The notes under the pieces are model-generated. The model was not told where the DNA came from, ran no database searches, and saw nothing but the letters and a program-made list of their open reading frames with translations. A stretch of DNA of 64,000 nucleotides from Porphyra umbilicalis (taxonomy: Eukaryota > Rhodophyta > Bangiophyceae > Bangiales > Bangiaceae), in the NCBI GenBank assembly GCA_002049455.2, contig KV918768.1, positions 186,001 through 250,000 on the forward strand, read 5' to 3'. Below are positions 45,083 through 54,863 of this stretch, in pieces; the stretch's first letter is position 1; the number at the start of each line of letters is the position of its first letter. Made by a program: the position numbers and the translations under genes.

Positions 45083-47772
45083 TCACGCCGTCACCTGAAA
45101 CACATCCGCCGGCCACTCGCCTGCCGGCAGCCCCCCGTTGTCGACCAACACGTCCCGCAGCGTGCGCCGCCCCGCCGCCACGGCGCGCCCCAGGCGCGTG
45201 CGCCCGACCTCCCCCCACTCGACGTTGCGGTAGAAAAACCGGTCGCCGTCGCGGAGGCGCGCAAACTGCTCCCGCAGCGCCGCCGCAAAGAGCCCGCCGA
45301 GCACCCCCCCCCCACGTGCGCCTCACACAGGCCGCCGATAAACGGGTCCACGTCGTCGACCGACGCGTACACCGACGCGAGGGCGGCGGCGGTGGGGGCG
45401 TCCCCCCCCCCCGGCACGTCCGCAAACGCCCGGTGCGGCGCCAAGCCGTACATGACGCGCGCGGCGTTGAGGCCCGGCGCCCCGTGGTCCCGCCCCCGCG
45501 CGCAGTTGAGGGCGACCAAGTCGAGCCCCGCCCCGCCCGACGCCGCAAAGAGGCGGTGCCGCAGCGCCGGCACGACGTGGCGGTCGACCTCTTGGCCGAC
45601 CGTCACGGCGGCGCCGAGGAGGATCGGCCCGACGCCCGCCGCCGCCGTCCAGTTGGGCGCGAAAAAAACGTCGGCGAGGGGCGTCCCGTCGGCAGCCCCG
45701 CGCCGCGCCCGCGCGTCGCGCACGGGCAGCGCGTCGGGCACCGCCGAGTGGCCAAAGCGGAACGCGACGGTGGCGAAAAAGTTGGACAACGACGGATCGA
45801 CCGACGCGTTGTAGCCCGCGTAGGGCGGGAGGCCCCCGCCGCCCGCCCCGGGCGGCGGCCCGAGCGCCCGCGGCAGCCACTCATTGTACGTGACCGCTTG
45901 GGCGGTGGCGGCCACGAGGCGGCGCGCCTCCTGGTAGAGCCGCTCGTCGGCCCAGGCGGGAAAGTCGGCGGCGAGGACGCGCGCCACGCGGTTGTGCTCC
46001 CGCACCCAGAGGGTGTGGAGGGCGGTCAGCGCCGGCTGCTCGTTGGCCCGCCGGTCCCCGGCGGCGAAAAAGGCGGGCGCCGTCGACGGCTCGTTGGGGA
46101 GCACCGTGCCGAGCACCGCCTCGGCGTTGCGAGGGAGCAGCGCGCGGGACGCGGCCGACGTGAGGGGGCACCCGCCGCCGCTGCCGCCGCCACTGTCGCC
46201 GCGACCGCCGTAGGCGCCGCCACGGCCGCGGCCGCGGCGGCGGCGCCAGTCGCGGCGGCGGCGCCAGCCGCGCCAGCCGCGCCAGGTGCGCCCCCCACCG
46301 CCGCCGCGGCCGCGGCCGCGGGAGCGGTACCCCCCCCGGCGCACCCCCCAGGCGGAGCCCCACCCCCCCGCTCGGGCTCACCCCCCCCCCCTCCGTGCGC
46401 CCCCCCCCCGCGGGCACCCCCCCCCCCCGGCGGCGGCGGCACGCCGACGCGCAGCCGCCCGCCCGCCCCCTCCCGCAGCGCGCCGACGCGCGCCCACCCC
46501 CCCCCATACACGTGGCTCGCATCCAAAAAGGAGGTTGCGAGGTTGGCGTGCTCCCGCCGCCCCTCCCCCCCCCCCCCCGCGCCACGCGGGAGCGCGCAAA
46601 CGCGAGGGCGGCGCGGGGGCGCCCCCCCCCGCCGCCGCCGCGCAGCACGTCCGCGTCGTCGGTTAGCGGGATGGGGGCGGCTTCGGGGGCGACCCCCCCC
46701 CCCGACGACGCCGTCGCGGCCATGTCGTGGTCGATGAATTGGCCCCACCAGGTCCACAAGTCGGTCAAGCCGGCGGCCGACGGGATGGAGACGCCCGCCG
46801 GCTGGTCTGCCACCGCGTTGGACACGGTGCGGCAGTTTGGGCGGGACGGAAACGCCATGGACGCGCCCGCCCCGCGCACGTCGCCGCCGCCGCCGCCGCC
46901 GCCGCCGCCGTCACCGCCGCCGCCGTCGCCCGCCGCCGGCCACACCCCGTCCACGGCCGGGTCGATGCGGCGGAGGAGCCCGCCGGCCGTCCCCCACCCC
47001 GCCACCCACCGCCGGTTGCACACGCCCGTCACCGACGCGTAGCGGGAGGCGCACGGGGCGCCGCCCGCCACCAGCGCCGCATTGTCCGCCGCCGCCGACG
47101 CGGCCGCGGTCGCCCACGCGGCGAGGCGCCCGCTCGCCCGCGCGGCGCCCCGCGGCAGCCGCACGCCGACGGTCAACACGGACGCGCCGTCCACCGCCCC
47201 CTGGCGTGCCAAAAACGCCCACGTCGTCCCGATGAGCGACGGCAGGTCGGCCGTGTCGGCGTCCCCCCCCCCCCCGCCGCGTCCGTCACCACCGCGTCGG
47301 TGCGCGCCTTTGCCGCGCGGACGACGCGGAGCGTCATGGACGCGCCATTGTGAAAGACGGCGGTGACGGCCGAGCCGTTGGCGCCCGCCGCCGTCAATGA
47401 CGCGGCGCCGCGGCCGAGCGTGAGCGCGGCGACGGCGGGGAGGGTGAGGCGGTCGAGGAGGGCGGGGAGGGGGAGCGCCACCCCGGCCCGCGCGCTGTGC
47501 CACGCGCCGTAGCGGGTGGCGGTGCGGGCGCTCGCGGGGAGGGCGTCTACCGCGGCGGGCGCGGCGGCCCCGGCCGCGGCGGCGGTGGCGGGGAGGAGGG
47601 CGGCGGCGGCGAGCGCAACGGCGGCGGCGGCCGCCGCGCGCACGCCGCCGCGCGGTGCGCGCGGGCGGCAGACAGCGGGTGCCGCAGGTGGCGGCCGCGA
47701 CGTGCGCCGCCGCGGCGGCGGAGGCAAGGTCGGCCGGTCCGCCGCGCCGCCGTCGCAGCGCCGCGCGTCCAT
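45083..47772 (-). CDS. Animal-type haem peroxidase (frame broken at homopolymers)
   Basis: Haem peroxidases of this superfamily oxidise halides or organic donors with hydrogen peroxide, usually secreted or membrane-bound. From ATG 47772 comes a hydrophobic leader (AAAAAVALAAAALLPATAAA), then VTGVCNRRWVAGWG, and the distal-His motif WGQFIDHDM with its calcium-binding surroundings. NLATSFLDASHVYG, ALHTLWVREHNRVA, YQEARRLVAATAQAVTYNEW, the proximal-His motif FRFGHS, NCARGRDHG and DPFIGGLCEAH follow. The product is close to 890 residues, without introns. Breaks occur at 47263-47275 (C13), 46565-46577 (C13), somewhere in 46289-46430 and 45304-45313 (C10). Each is fixed by one extra base, so undercalled homopolymers are likelier than a dead gene. 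Confidence 0.88.
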
Positions 47773-48850
47773 GGCCGTTGGCGACCGGGCACCACCGTCG
47801 ACGCGGCCGCAGCGGCGGCGGCGGCGGCGGCGGCGGCAGCGGCGGCCGGGGGGGAGGCAGCCACGCGGCGCAGCAACGGCCGACGCGCCAGCCGGCAGGC
47901 GCGGGCGGCGCCCCGCCACGGGGCGCCGCCCTTAAACACCCCCGGCGGCAGCGCGACGGCGGCGACGGGCGCCGGCAGGCGCGCACCGGCACAGTGCGCG
48001 CGGCGGCGCGGCGGCCGCGCGGCGGCGGGGGCGGAGGGCGCCCATCTTTCCCCCGCCGCCGCCCGCCCGTCCGCCGCCCTCCGCGCCGACCGACAAAACG
48101 CAGGGGCGGGGGACGCACCGCATCGCCGCCGTCACGGTGACAGCCCAGAGGGGGGGGGGGGGGGGGGGGGGGGGGGGCGTGCCGCGGTGCGCGGGGGGGG
48201 GCGGACATTGCCCGCGCACGGCGGCCGCCCCGCCCTGGCTCCACCCGCCGCCGGTGAGTGCACGGCAGCCGCCCGCCGCCGACGTGCCGCCGCAGAGGAG
48301 GGGCGGGTGGGGGGAGGGGGGGGGGGGAGGGGGGGGGGGGAGTGCCACTGCCGACGGTGGTGGCGACGGCGGCAGCGGCGGGCGGCGCGCCGCGGGGTGG
48401 AGGAGGGGGGGGGAGCGGTGGGGGGGCGGGTGCGCGGGTGCGGCGGGGAATGCACGCGGACCGCGCCGCCGGCGGCGTCGGGCGGGCCGCCGCGCGGCGC
48501 CACACTGAGAAAAAAAAAACAAAAAAACCAGGGACCCGACGCGCGGCACGGGGCCCCGCCCCGCCCGCCGCCGTCGGCGCGCCCCCGCCGGTGCGCGGCG
48601 CGCCCGCGGCGGCGCGCAATGCACGCCCGCGGCGGCGGCGCGGGGGGGTGGCGCCACCGGCGCACGGGCGGGCTGCCTTTGCGCCTCGGGGGCGGGGCGG
48701 GGGTGCACTCACAACAACGGCGGCGGCGCGGCGCGGCGCACCACGGCGCGGCGCCCGTGGCGCGGCGCGTCCGCCAGGACGGGTCATTCCATAGTCCCGG
48801 TTGGGAATTATTTTTTGGGCATCGGTTGGGGACGCCGCCCCGCTCCTAAC
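47773..48850. other. GC-rich upstream region with a G28 tract
   Basis: The segment lies upstream of the peroxidase. It carries a run of 28 G at 48150-48177 and further G runs near 48310-48345. Open frames reflect composition only. It ends abruptly at the tandem Crypton repeat. Confidence 0.4.
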
Positions 48851-49349
48851 CGTGTTATATCTTAAGGTCCTAGGCACGATCGTCGGACGGCGTCGGACGT
48901 CGCAGCGACACTGCAAACAGCGATCGGTCCTACGGTAGCCCCCTGATGTCCGACGCCATGCCGAGCTAATTCCATCCCCTCAACGGCCATATGCGGGTGT
49001 TCTGAGATTCGTTCTGACCATCGAATGAGTCCATGGACACGATCCGCTCGAGCACCAAAATACAGTAGGAAACGATCACGGACATCGATGTGTGGTTGTC
49101 GCGTCCTCCGAGACTCGCACGCTGCCCACCACCCAATGCAGTCGCAAAGGTCACTCCTCATCACGAACCGTAGCCTTTCTGCACATCACCGCAACTCGCG
49201 GCGGCAAACCCGAGGTTTGACGCCTTTCCTCATAGAAGTTTGACCTTTAACGGCATTGGCTTGCCAGCTTGCTGGGCGACCTGAGGACTGATGCAGTCAG
49301 CGGGAGGTCAGGACTGCTGTTTTGAGCTGGGGACACAATGCAATGTACT

Positions 49350-49971
49350 CTAGAGACGGCGCGTAGCGGCCACGCGGAACAGACAAGGAAGCGGGGAATC
49401 GAAACCGCAGGCGGAAGCATGCCGGGGCCAGCGGTCCATGTATCCTTTCAGGTAGGCTGAGCGCGGCTGTGCTGCATGCGGGTCAGAAAAACGGTGGCTG
49501 ATCTCGACTAGTTCGGGACGCCGGGGGCCGCCCGCTGTTGGGGCGTGAAAGCCATCCCAGTGCACCGGCCAGGGTTTTGAGGGCATGGACATGGGTGCTT
49601 TAGTTCGTGTCTTGCCGCATTTCCTGCACGTCCTTGGGCTGCGGGTGCAACACATAAGGAGCGCCAGAAATTGGGCCCCAAACCTCTTCGGTGGGTCTGC
49701 TGTGCTCGTATGGCCAGCTGTCGATGAGCCTTGGGAATGAAAACGTTCTAGAGAATCGAATGCTCGGAGAGACTGGTCCTGTTCGTAGCTCAGCACTGGC
49801 ATTAGCACCTTGTTGACGGAGCGGTTCAACGAATTCTAATTGTTTCGGAGCAGGCTGGACGCGTCCAGCATCGGCGGTAGTTGTAAACGTGGTGGCAAAC
49901 CCTTGTTGAGGGCACGCGGAGGGAGTCTGACCTGCACAAGTTGTTGGGTGGCGCCGGTATCGGTGGGGCAA
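49350..49971 (-). other. Two overlapping unrecognised frames downstream of the recombinase, unit 1
   Basis: Frames 49350-49829 and 49600-49971 both look partly protein-like (PYVLHPQPKDVQEMRQDTN; VEISHRFSDPHAAQPRSAYL). The first is preserved unchanged in unit 2 (57782-58261); the second has lost its start there. No family is recognised, and they might be exons of one spliced gene. Confidence 0.25.
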
Positions 49972-50750
49972 GAGCAGGCGTCAGCTGTCATCTGGGGGGG
50001 GCCGCACGAGAGTCGGATCGCAGCAGAGGGACGTGGGGCTGCGGCTGGGGCGGGCGGCATCCGTGGTGGGCGGCAAGTCGGCCGGTCATATCGTGAGGCG
50101 GCGGGCAAGCGGCAAATTGCGCCGATGGGGTGCGGAGCAGAGGTGGGCGGCATCGGTGTTGGGGTGCGGGGCCTCGGTGAGCGGTGTTGGTGATGCATGT
50201 TCTGGGGCGGGTTCGACTCGGTGGGGGAGGGGTGGAGGTTTTTGGTGCCGGTGAGGTCTGGGGCGGTGGCGGGAGGCATCTGTCCGAGCGAGCTGAGGGG
50301 TATTGGAATCAATGGGGAGCGGACCGGCGGCACCTGGAGGCGCGGGCGGGCGGGGGATGGGCGGTTGCTGCCGGTGGGGTGCTGCATGGAGATGGAAGGC
50401 GTCGGTGGTGAGCGGGCCGCGAGGAATTTGAGTCGATAGTGGGTGGGCGAGCTGCGGCTGGAAGTGAAGGGGGGGCGGGTGGAGAGCCAATTGTGTCGGT
50501 GGCGTGTGGTACGGGGGCGGGCGGCGTCGGTGAGGGGCGGGCCGCGAGGTATTTGAGTCGATGGGGCTGGACGAGGGGCGGCTGGTGGCGGGGGGGGGGG
50601 GGATGGCGGAGTGCAGATTGCTTCAGTTACGTGAGTGACGGGGGGGGGGGCCTATCGGTCGTGTGCTGGCCGGTGGGGATTCATAATGATCGAGAGCGGG
50701 TGAAGTGGCTGGTGATTTTTGTGGCGCGGTGGGGCGGTTGATTGTAGAGG
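49972..50750 (+). repeat. G-rich degenerate tandem repeats, unit 1
   Basis: Imperfect units of about 120 bp contain GGGCCGCGAGG followed by ATTTGAGTCGAT (about 50415 and 50540), with more diverged copies upstream. The zone lies directly 3' of the recombinase gene. Confidence 0.5.
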
Positions 50751-50813
50751 TGATACAAAAGCTTGAGTATGTTGGTGATAGAGTTTAAAACGAAGAAAAA
50801 AGACGCACACGCT

Positions 50814-53800
50814 TTAGAATTGTGGAGGGTAGTCGGCCCTGGCCAACTTGAACACCTCTATCGCTCCTCCCCTCCCCGCATACTTGGCTTTGATATCGGA
50901 CACAATGGTCTCGACGCCCACAGCCGCGCCGCGCTTGCCGTACTCGGATGCAAACGCGAGGTAAATACCCGCGCGTGTGCTGTACAGCTTTCCCTGCCGT
51001 CGCGCACGGCCCTTATCGCCGACCTTGCGCCAGCGGTCCCCAAACAGGGCCTCCAACTCCCGGATGGCAACCCGCTTCTCCAACCCCGTTGCGTACTCGT
51101 CCAGAGCAACCTCCCAGCCCTTTCCAACCGCCATCGTCAGCATGGGGACGCACTGGCGCCCGTCCTCGAACAGATCCACGCCATCCAGCTTGTGTGCCAA
51201 TTGCAGCTGCCGCACATTGTCCCTGTCACGAATGAGGGGCGCCGATAAGGGCACCGCACAGGCCACAGGCAAAGGGGGGCGTGAGGACAAGGGGGAGCGT
51301 GCCGTCGTAGGTGACAGCACGACACCGAGAGACGCAACTGGTGCGCCACGGGCGACTAGCCCGCCCGCATCGACCGCCGCGGGATGCACAGCGGTTTGGA
51401 TGGCCGTCGACGGGCCAGCCACCGGCGAGATAGATGACACGGTGCCCCAGGCTGCGGTCGTCGGGGTAGCTCCCACCGCCACCCCCCCACCCCAAGACAG
51501 CGAGGCGACCTCCCCATCGCGCAGCGCGGCGACCTCGCGACGCAAGTCTCGCAGCTCCTGCGCCATTGGAGCGACAACCATCATTAGCTCGTCAAACCGT
51601 TCGTCGTTGCGCGTCCGCGTGGTCGCCGCCACGGCGTCAATCTGCCGACTGAGGCGCTGCTCGACGTCTAGGACCCCCGACGAGCTCGCCGCCGCAACGG
51701 CCTCCACGGCTACCTTGACTGCGCGCGACATGGCGGGGAGTACCTCCGCAACCGCCGTCGCCACGGCCTCGTTCGAGTCCGACAGAGCCTGCTTCATCGT
51801 TGAAACGTACGCCCGAAAGTTCTCCGTGTCCAGCAGCGGGTGGCGGTGGATGGCACAGTCGGGGGGGATGGTGGTAGTGGCCATGCGAGCCGCCCAGGTT
51901 TGGAAAAATATAGACCGCGCCCAACGCGCGAGGCCGAAAAAGTCCAAAAGGGCCTTGTCATAACATTTTGGGTCCGCCCCGACCCGAGTTGTGTACGCCT
52001 CCTCCTCGCGCTCCAGCCACGGGCACAGCGTCCGCTGCAGCTCGACGGGGACGGCGACAGTCAGCCGCGGGGTGATGGGAGACTGGCAGTCGGGCGCTCG
52101 TCCGGACAGGGCGACCATCATGGGCACGTTGGGTATAAGACCATCGTACACCCCGTTGGCGGCACCTTTCTCCCACATCCCGTGGAGCAAGTTGTCGGCC
52201 AACGACACGCTCGCTTCCTTTCCTCGCTGCGCGGCGGCGCGGCGAAACGCGTGCGTCGACCGCGCCTCCCCCGGCAGCCCGCCGCCCCGCCAGGCCTTTT
52301 TGAGCTGGGAAAGATGATACTCGTACGGCATCTCCTTGAACAGCCCCCCACGAACCGCCGGGAACTGCCGCCAGCAGTACCACTGCCGGAATCCCATATG
52401 AGACCCCGCCGCCCAGTAGAAGACCGGGTCTACACCGGCCAGCAGTAGCTCCGCGTCGGCAGGATTAAAGTTTGGTGAAAAGGAAACCGGGGGTGTGAGG
52501 AGGTCCTGTCCGGGGCGGTGGCAAGTCGCCACCAGCGCGTCAGCGGCGGCGCCAAGCGGGCATAGCCACGGGTCGACGTGACCAATGGCACCCAAGCAGT
52601 AGGCGCCCCCCTCCTGCGTTTTTGTCGCGCTGACGTACGTGCACAACACGTCGACCGTAGCGCCGCCGGTGCCAAACATGGACGGAAAGCGGCGCACCGA
52701 AATGTCGCTCCACTCCAGCCCGCGTGCCGTGGCGCCGCGCGCCTCCAGCGAGAAGGTCTCCAAAAACAAACTGCTTAAAAGCATGTGCTTTTTCAGCTCT
52801 TCTGCGGTGAAGGCGCGCAGCAGCAGGCCTTCGGTCATCGTCCGCCGCTCTGCATCCGGTAGCGTGGGGTCCCGCTCCCCCATGGCCTTGGCCACGCCCG
52901 CGGCGTTGTTCTCCAGGAACCGCTGCCGTTTCGACTGGTTGACAACGAGGTTGGCCGCCTCGTAGCTGCCCACCGACTCGAACGCCTCCACGTCGTACTG
53001 GGCACACTGCGTGCACTTGCATCCCGTCCACAGCTTGTTGAATATAGATCCCACCTTTGACAGTGCGCTCTGGTGCATGCGCAGCACCGACTTACCCACC
53101 TTCCGCAGGTGCGGCGTTGGGACCGCCCCATTCACGCCATCAGCGGCTCCCACAGGTGTCTGGGGAGCGTGGGGCGGAAGCGTGGCGTCCCCGCCGGCCG
53201 CAGCCGCCCCAACAGCCTCAGTCGTGTTAGGTGAGGTGCGGGGGGGGGCTGAAGTCCGACCGGTATGCGCCCCAGTCGGTGGCCGGCTCGCCGCCGGCGA
53301 CCGAGCAGTGCGCGGCACTGCCGAGGATGCAGTGGCCGCCGAAGCGTTGCTTGCGGGTGCGCGCGACGTGGCCGCCAACGAAGCCGACGGGGGCTCGTCC
53401 GAGTCGTCGCCGTCGCTGCCGCTGCTACCGCCGACCGCCGACTCGTCCGAGTCGGGATCGCCGCCGGCTGGGTCGCGGTCGCCACGCAGCCCCGGCGGAA
53501 GTGGAGCCTGACCGGCGTTCCGCTCGCCCACGACCGTGTGGTCGGCCGCCGCCGCCGCCGCATCGAGCGCTGTAGTGGGAGCGGGGAGCGCCTGGCCGCG
53601 TCGGCGTCGACGGTGGCGACGGAAACGGCCCTTCTCCGCGTTGAGGAAGGTGACGGCCATGTGCCGGTTGATCGGTACGATCACGCTGCCGACCTGGGTA
53701 CTCTCGGAGGAGGCGCCGAAGGCGCAATACGCCTCGACCGACGCCCCGTATGACTTGGTCGTCTTCTTGATACCCTGGTTGGTACCACTCACCGTGTGGA

Positions 53801-54863
53801 GCGTCCAGCTGTTCGCGGCAGCGATGGCCACGCTGGCGAGCGTCGCGTACTGCTGAATCTCGGCGAGGTGGAGGGCCTGCAGCACGACAGCCTGGACGTT
53901 GCACTTGCTGAACTGGAAGAGCTGAGCGTGCTTGGCGACGACAACCAGGTTCGCGTACGCACGCTTGTCCGCCGCACGCTGCTCGGGCATGCGCCGCCCG
54001 GGCCCCTCTGCGAGCGCCTCGATAGAAGCGTCGGGGCACCCCGGCAGGACGCCAATGCGAATCAGCCGCCGGCCAACGTCCACTTGGCTCAAAAACAGGC
54101 GCTTTACCAGGTTAACCGGAGTCATCCCGGCCACACCATCCTCGAACTGCTCGTATCCCGCGGACAGCTCGGCGGTCACCTCCCCCCTTAGTCCACCGTG
54201 CACATGGACGGCGGGGGCGACGACCAGGTTCGTTTTCAGGACTCTCCGCCCCCCGTCGGTACGGGACCCGCCGCCCACACCGTCCGTGCTACCCCGCCCA
54301 TTGCCTGCAGGTGCACCATCCAGCCCGTCGGCGCCCGCGCCGCCGCTTGGACCTCGCACCACAGGCGAGCCCCTTGGCCCACCATCGGGGGGGGCGGCGA
54401 CGTGGCCGATGACACCCCCGAGCGACGAGGGGCACCCCATCGTGGCACTCACGCGGCCACCACCGCCCGTCGACGCGGTGACTGGCGACAGGGCGGAGGT
54501 GGACGCGTGGGAGACGCGACGGTTCGGCGTGGCCAGTGCGGCGGCTGCGGGGGGGGTGCTCAACGGGCCCGCCGTGCGCAGAGTGGCCGTGGGGATGGTG
54601 GCAGGAGCGGAGGCGCTTGTTGTCGGTGGGGGGGAAGCGGTACGCGCGGGGGCGGCATGGCGACGACGGGTCGACCGACGGTCGCCAGTCGACGGCGGTT
54701 GTGCCCGGCCACGCTTGGCCGGGCGTGTCGTCGATCGACTTGCCCCCGGCATTGAGCACCACTGTTTCCTGAGATGGGCAACGAGGCGCACAAAAGGTGG
54801 GTGCAGGGACGTGCCGTTCATGGGAGGGGCGCGGCGTGAGCGCGACATGAAAACATAATGCAC
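50814..54863 (-). CDS. Crypton-type tyrosine recombinase with GCR1_C-like domain, unit 1
   Basis: An uninterrupted 1,349-residue frame. The first 200 residues are Ala/Gly/Ser-rich and of doubtful start. Conserved sequence begins near VVAPAVHVHGG. After a second linker, the core-binding part (about 580-700, with CKCTQC) leads into the catalytic domain. It shows Arg714 in ARGLEWSDI, Lys748 in SATKTQEGG, His871 and Arg874 in THAFRR, Trp897 in HGMWEKG and Tyr906 in GVYDGLIP, nine residues after Trp, as in tyrosine recombinases. The C-terminus (about 1220-1330; GKGWEVALDEYATGLEKRV, LEALFGDRWRKV) matches the GCR1_C DNA-binding domain of fungal-type Cryptons. It should excise and integrate the element through a circular intermediate. 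Confidence 0.87.
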   Translation of the reverse strand: MHYVFMSRSRRAPPMNGTSLHPPFVRLVAHLRKQWCSMPGASRSTTRPAKRGRAQPPSTGDRRSTRRRHAAPARTASPPPTTSASAPATIPTATLRTAGPLSTPPAAAALATPNRRVSHASTSALSPVTASTGGGGRVSATMGCPSSLGGVIGHVAAPPDGGPRGSPVVRGPSGGAGADGLDGAPAGNGRGSTDGVGGGSRTDGGRRVLKTNLVVAPAVHVHGGLRGEVTAELSAGYEQFEDGVAGMTPVNLVKRLFLSQVDVGRRLIRIGVLPGCPDASIEALAEGPGRRMPEQRAADKRAYANLVVVAKHAQLFQFSKCNVQAVVLQALHLAEIQQYATLASVAIAAANSWTLHTVSGTNQGIKKTTKSYGASVEAYCAFGASSESTQVGSVIVPINRHMAVTFLNAEKGRFRRHRRRRRGQALPAPTTALDAAAAAADHTVVGERNAGQAPLPPGLRGDRDPAGGDPDSDESAVGGSSGSDGDDSDEPPSASLAATSRAPASNASAATASSAVPRTARSPAASRPPTGAHTGRTSAPPRTSPNTTEAVGAAAAGGDATLPPHAPQTPVGAADGVNGAVPTPHLRKVGKSVLRMHQSALSKVGSIFNKLWTGCKCTQCAQYDVEAFESVGSYEAANLVVNQSKRQRFLENNAAGVAKAMGERDPTLPDAERRTMTEGLLLRAFTAEELKKHMLLSSLFLETFSLEARGATARGLEWSDISVRRFPSMFGTGGATVDVLCTYVSATKTQEGGAYCLGAIGHVDPWLCPLGAAADALVATCHRPGQDLLTPPVSFSPNFNPADAELLLAGVDPVFYWAAGSHMGFRQWYCWRQFPAVRGGLFKEMPYEYHLSQLKKAWRGGGLPGEARSTHAFRRAAAQRGKEASVSLADNLLHGMWEKGAANGVYDGLIPNVPMMVALSGRAPDCQSPITPRLTVAVPVELQRTLCPWLEREEEAYTTRVGADPKCYDKALLDFFGLARWARSIFFQTWAARMATTTIPPDCAIHRHPLLDTENFRAYVSTMKQALSDSNEAVATAVAEVLPAMSRAVKVAVEAVAAASSSGVLDVEQRLSRQIDAVAATTRTRNDERFDELMMVVAPMAQELRDLRREVAALRDGEVASLSWGGGVAVGATPTTAAWGTVSSISPVAGPSTAIQTAVHPAAVDAGGLVARGAPVASLGVVLSPTTARSPLSSRPPLPVACAVPLSAPLIRDRDNVRQLQLAHKLDGVDLFEDGRQCVPMLTMAVGKGWEVALDEYATGLEKRVAIRELEALFGDRWRKVGDKGRARRQGKLYSTRAGIYLAFASEYGKRGAAVGVETIVSDIKAKYAGRGGAIEVFKLARADYPPQF

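Noticed and set aside
45316-46737. 473-codon plus-strand frame opposite the peroxidase
   Set aside because: It is an antisense shadow: the minus strand has the haem peroxidase motifs, and this frame is Arg/Pro-rich from GC-rich codons.
45083-47772. Programmed frameshifting in the peroxidase
   Set aside because: Four successive shifts at homopolymers in one host gene are far less likely than undercalled runs.
50814-54863. DIRS-type element
   Set aside because: DIRS elements also use a tyrosine recombinase but carry reverse transcriptase and RNase H, which are absent here; the GCR1_C-like end points to Crypton.
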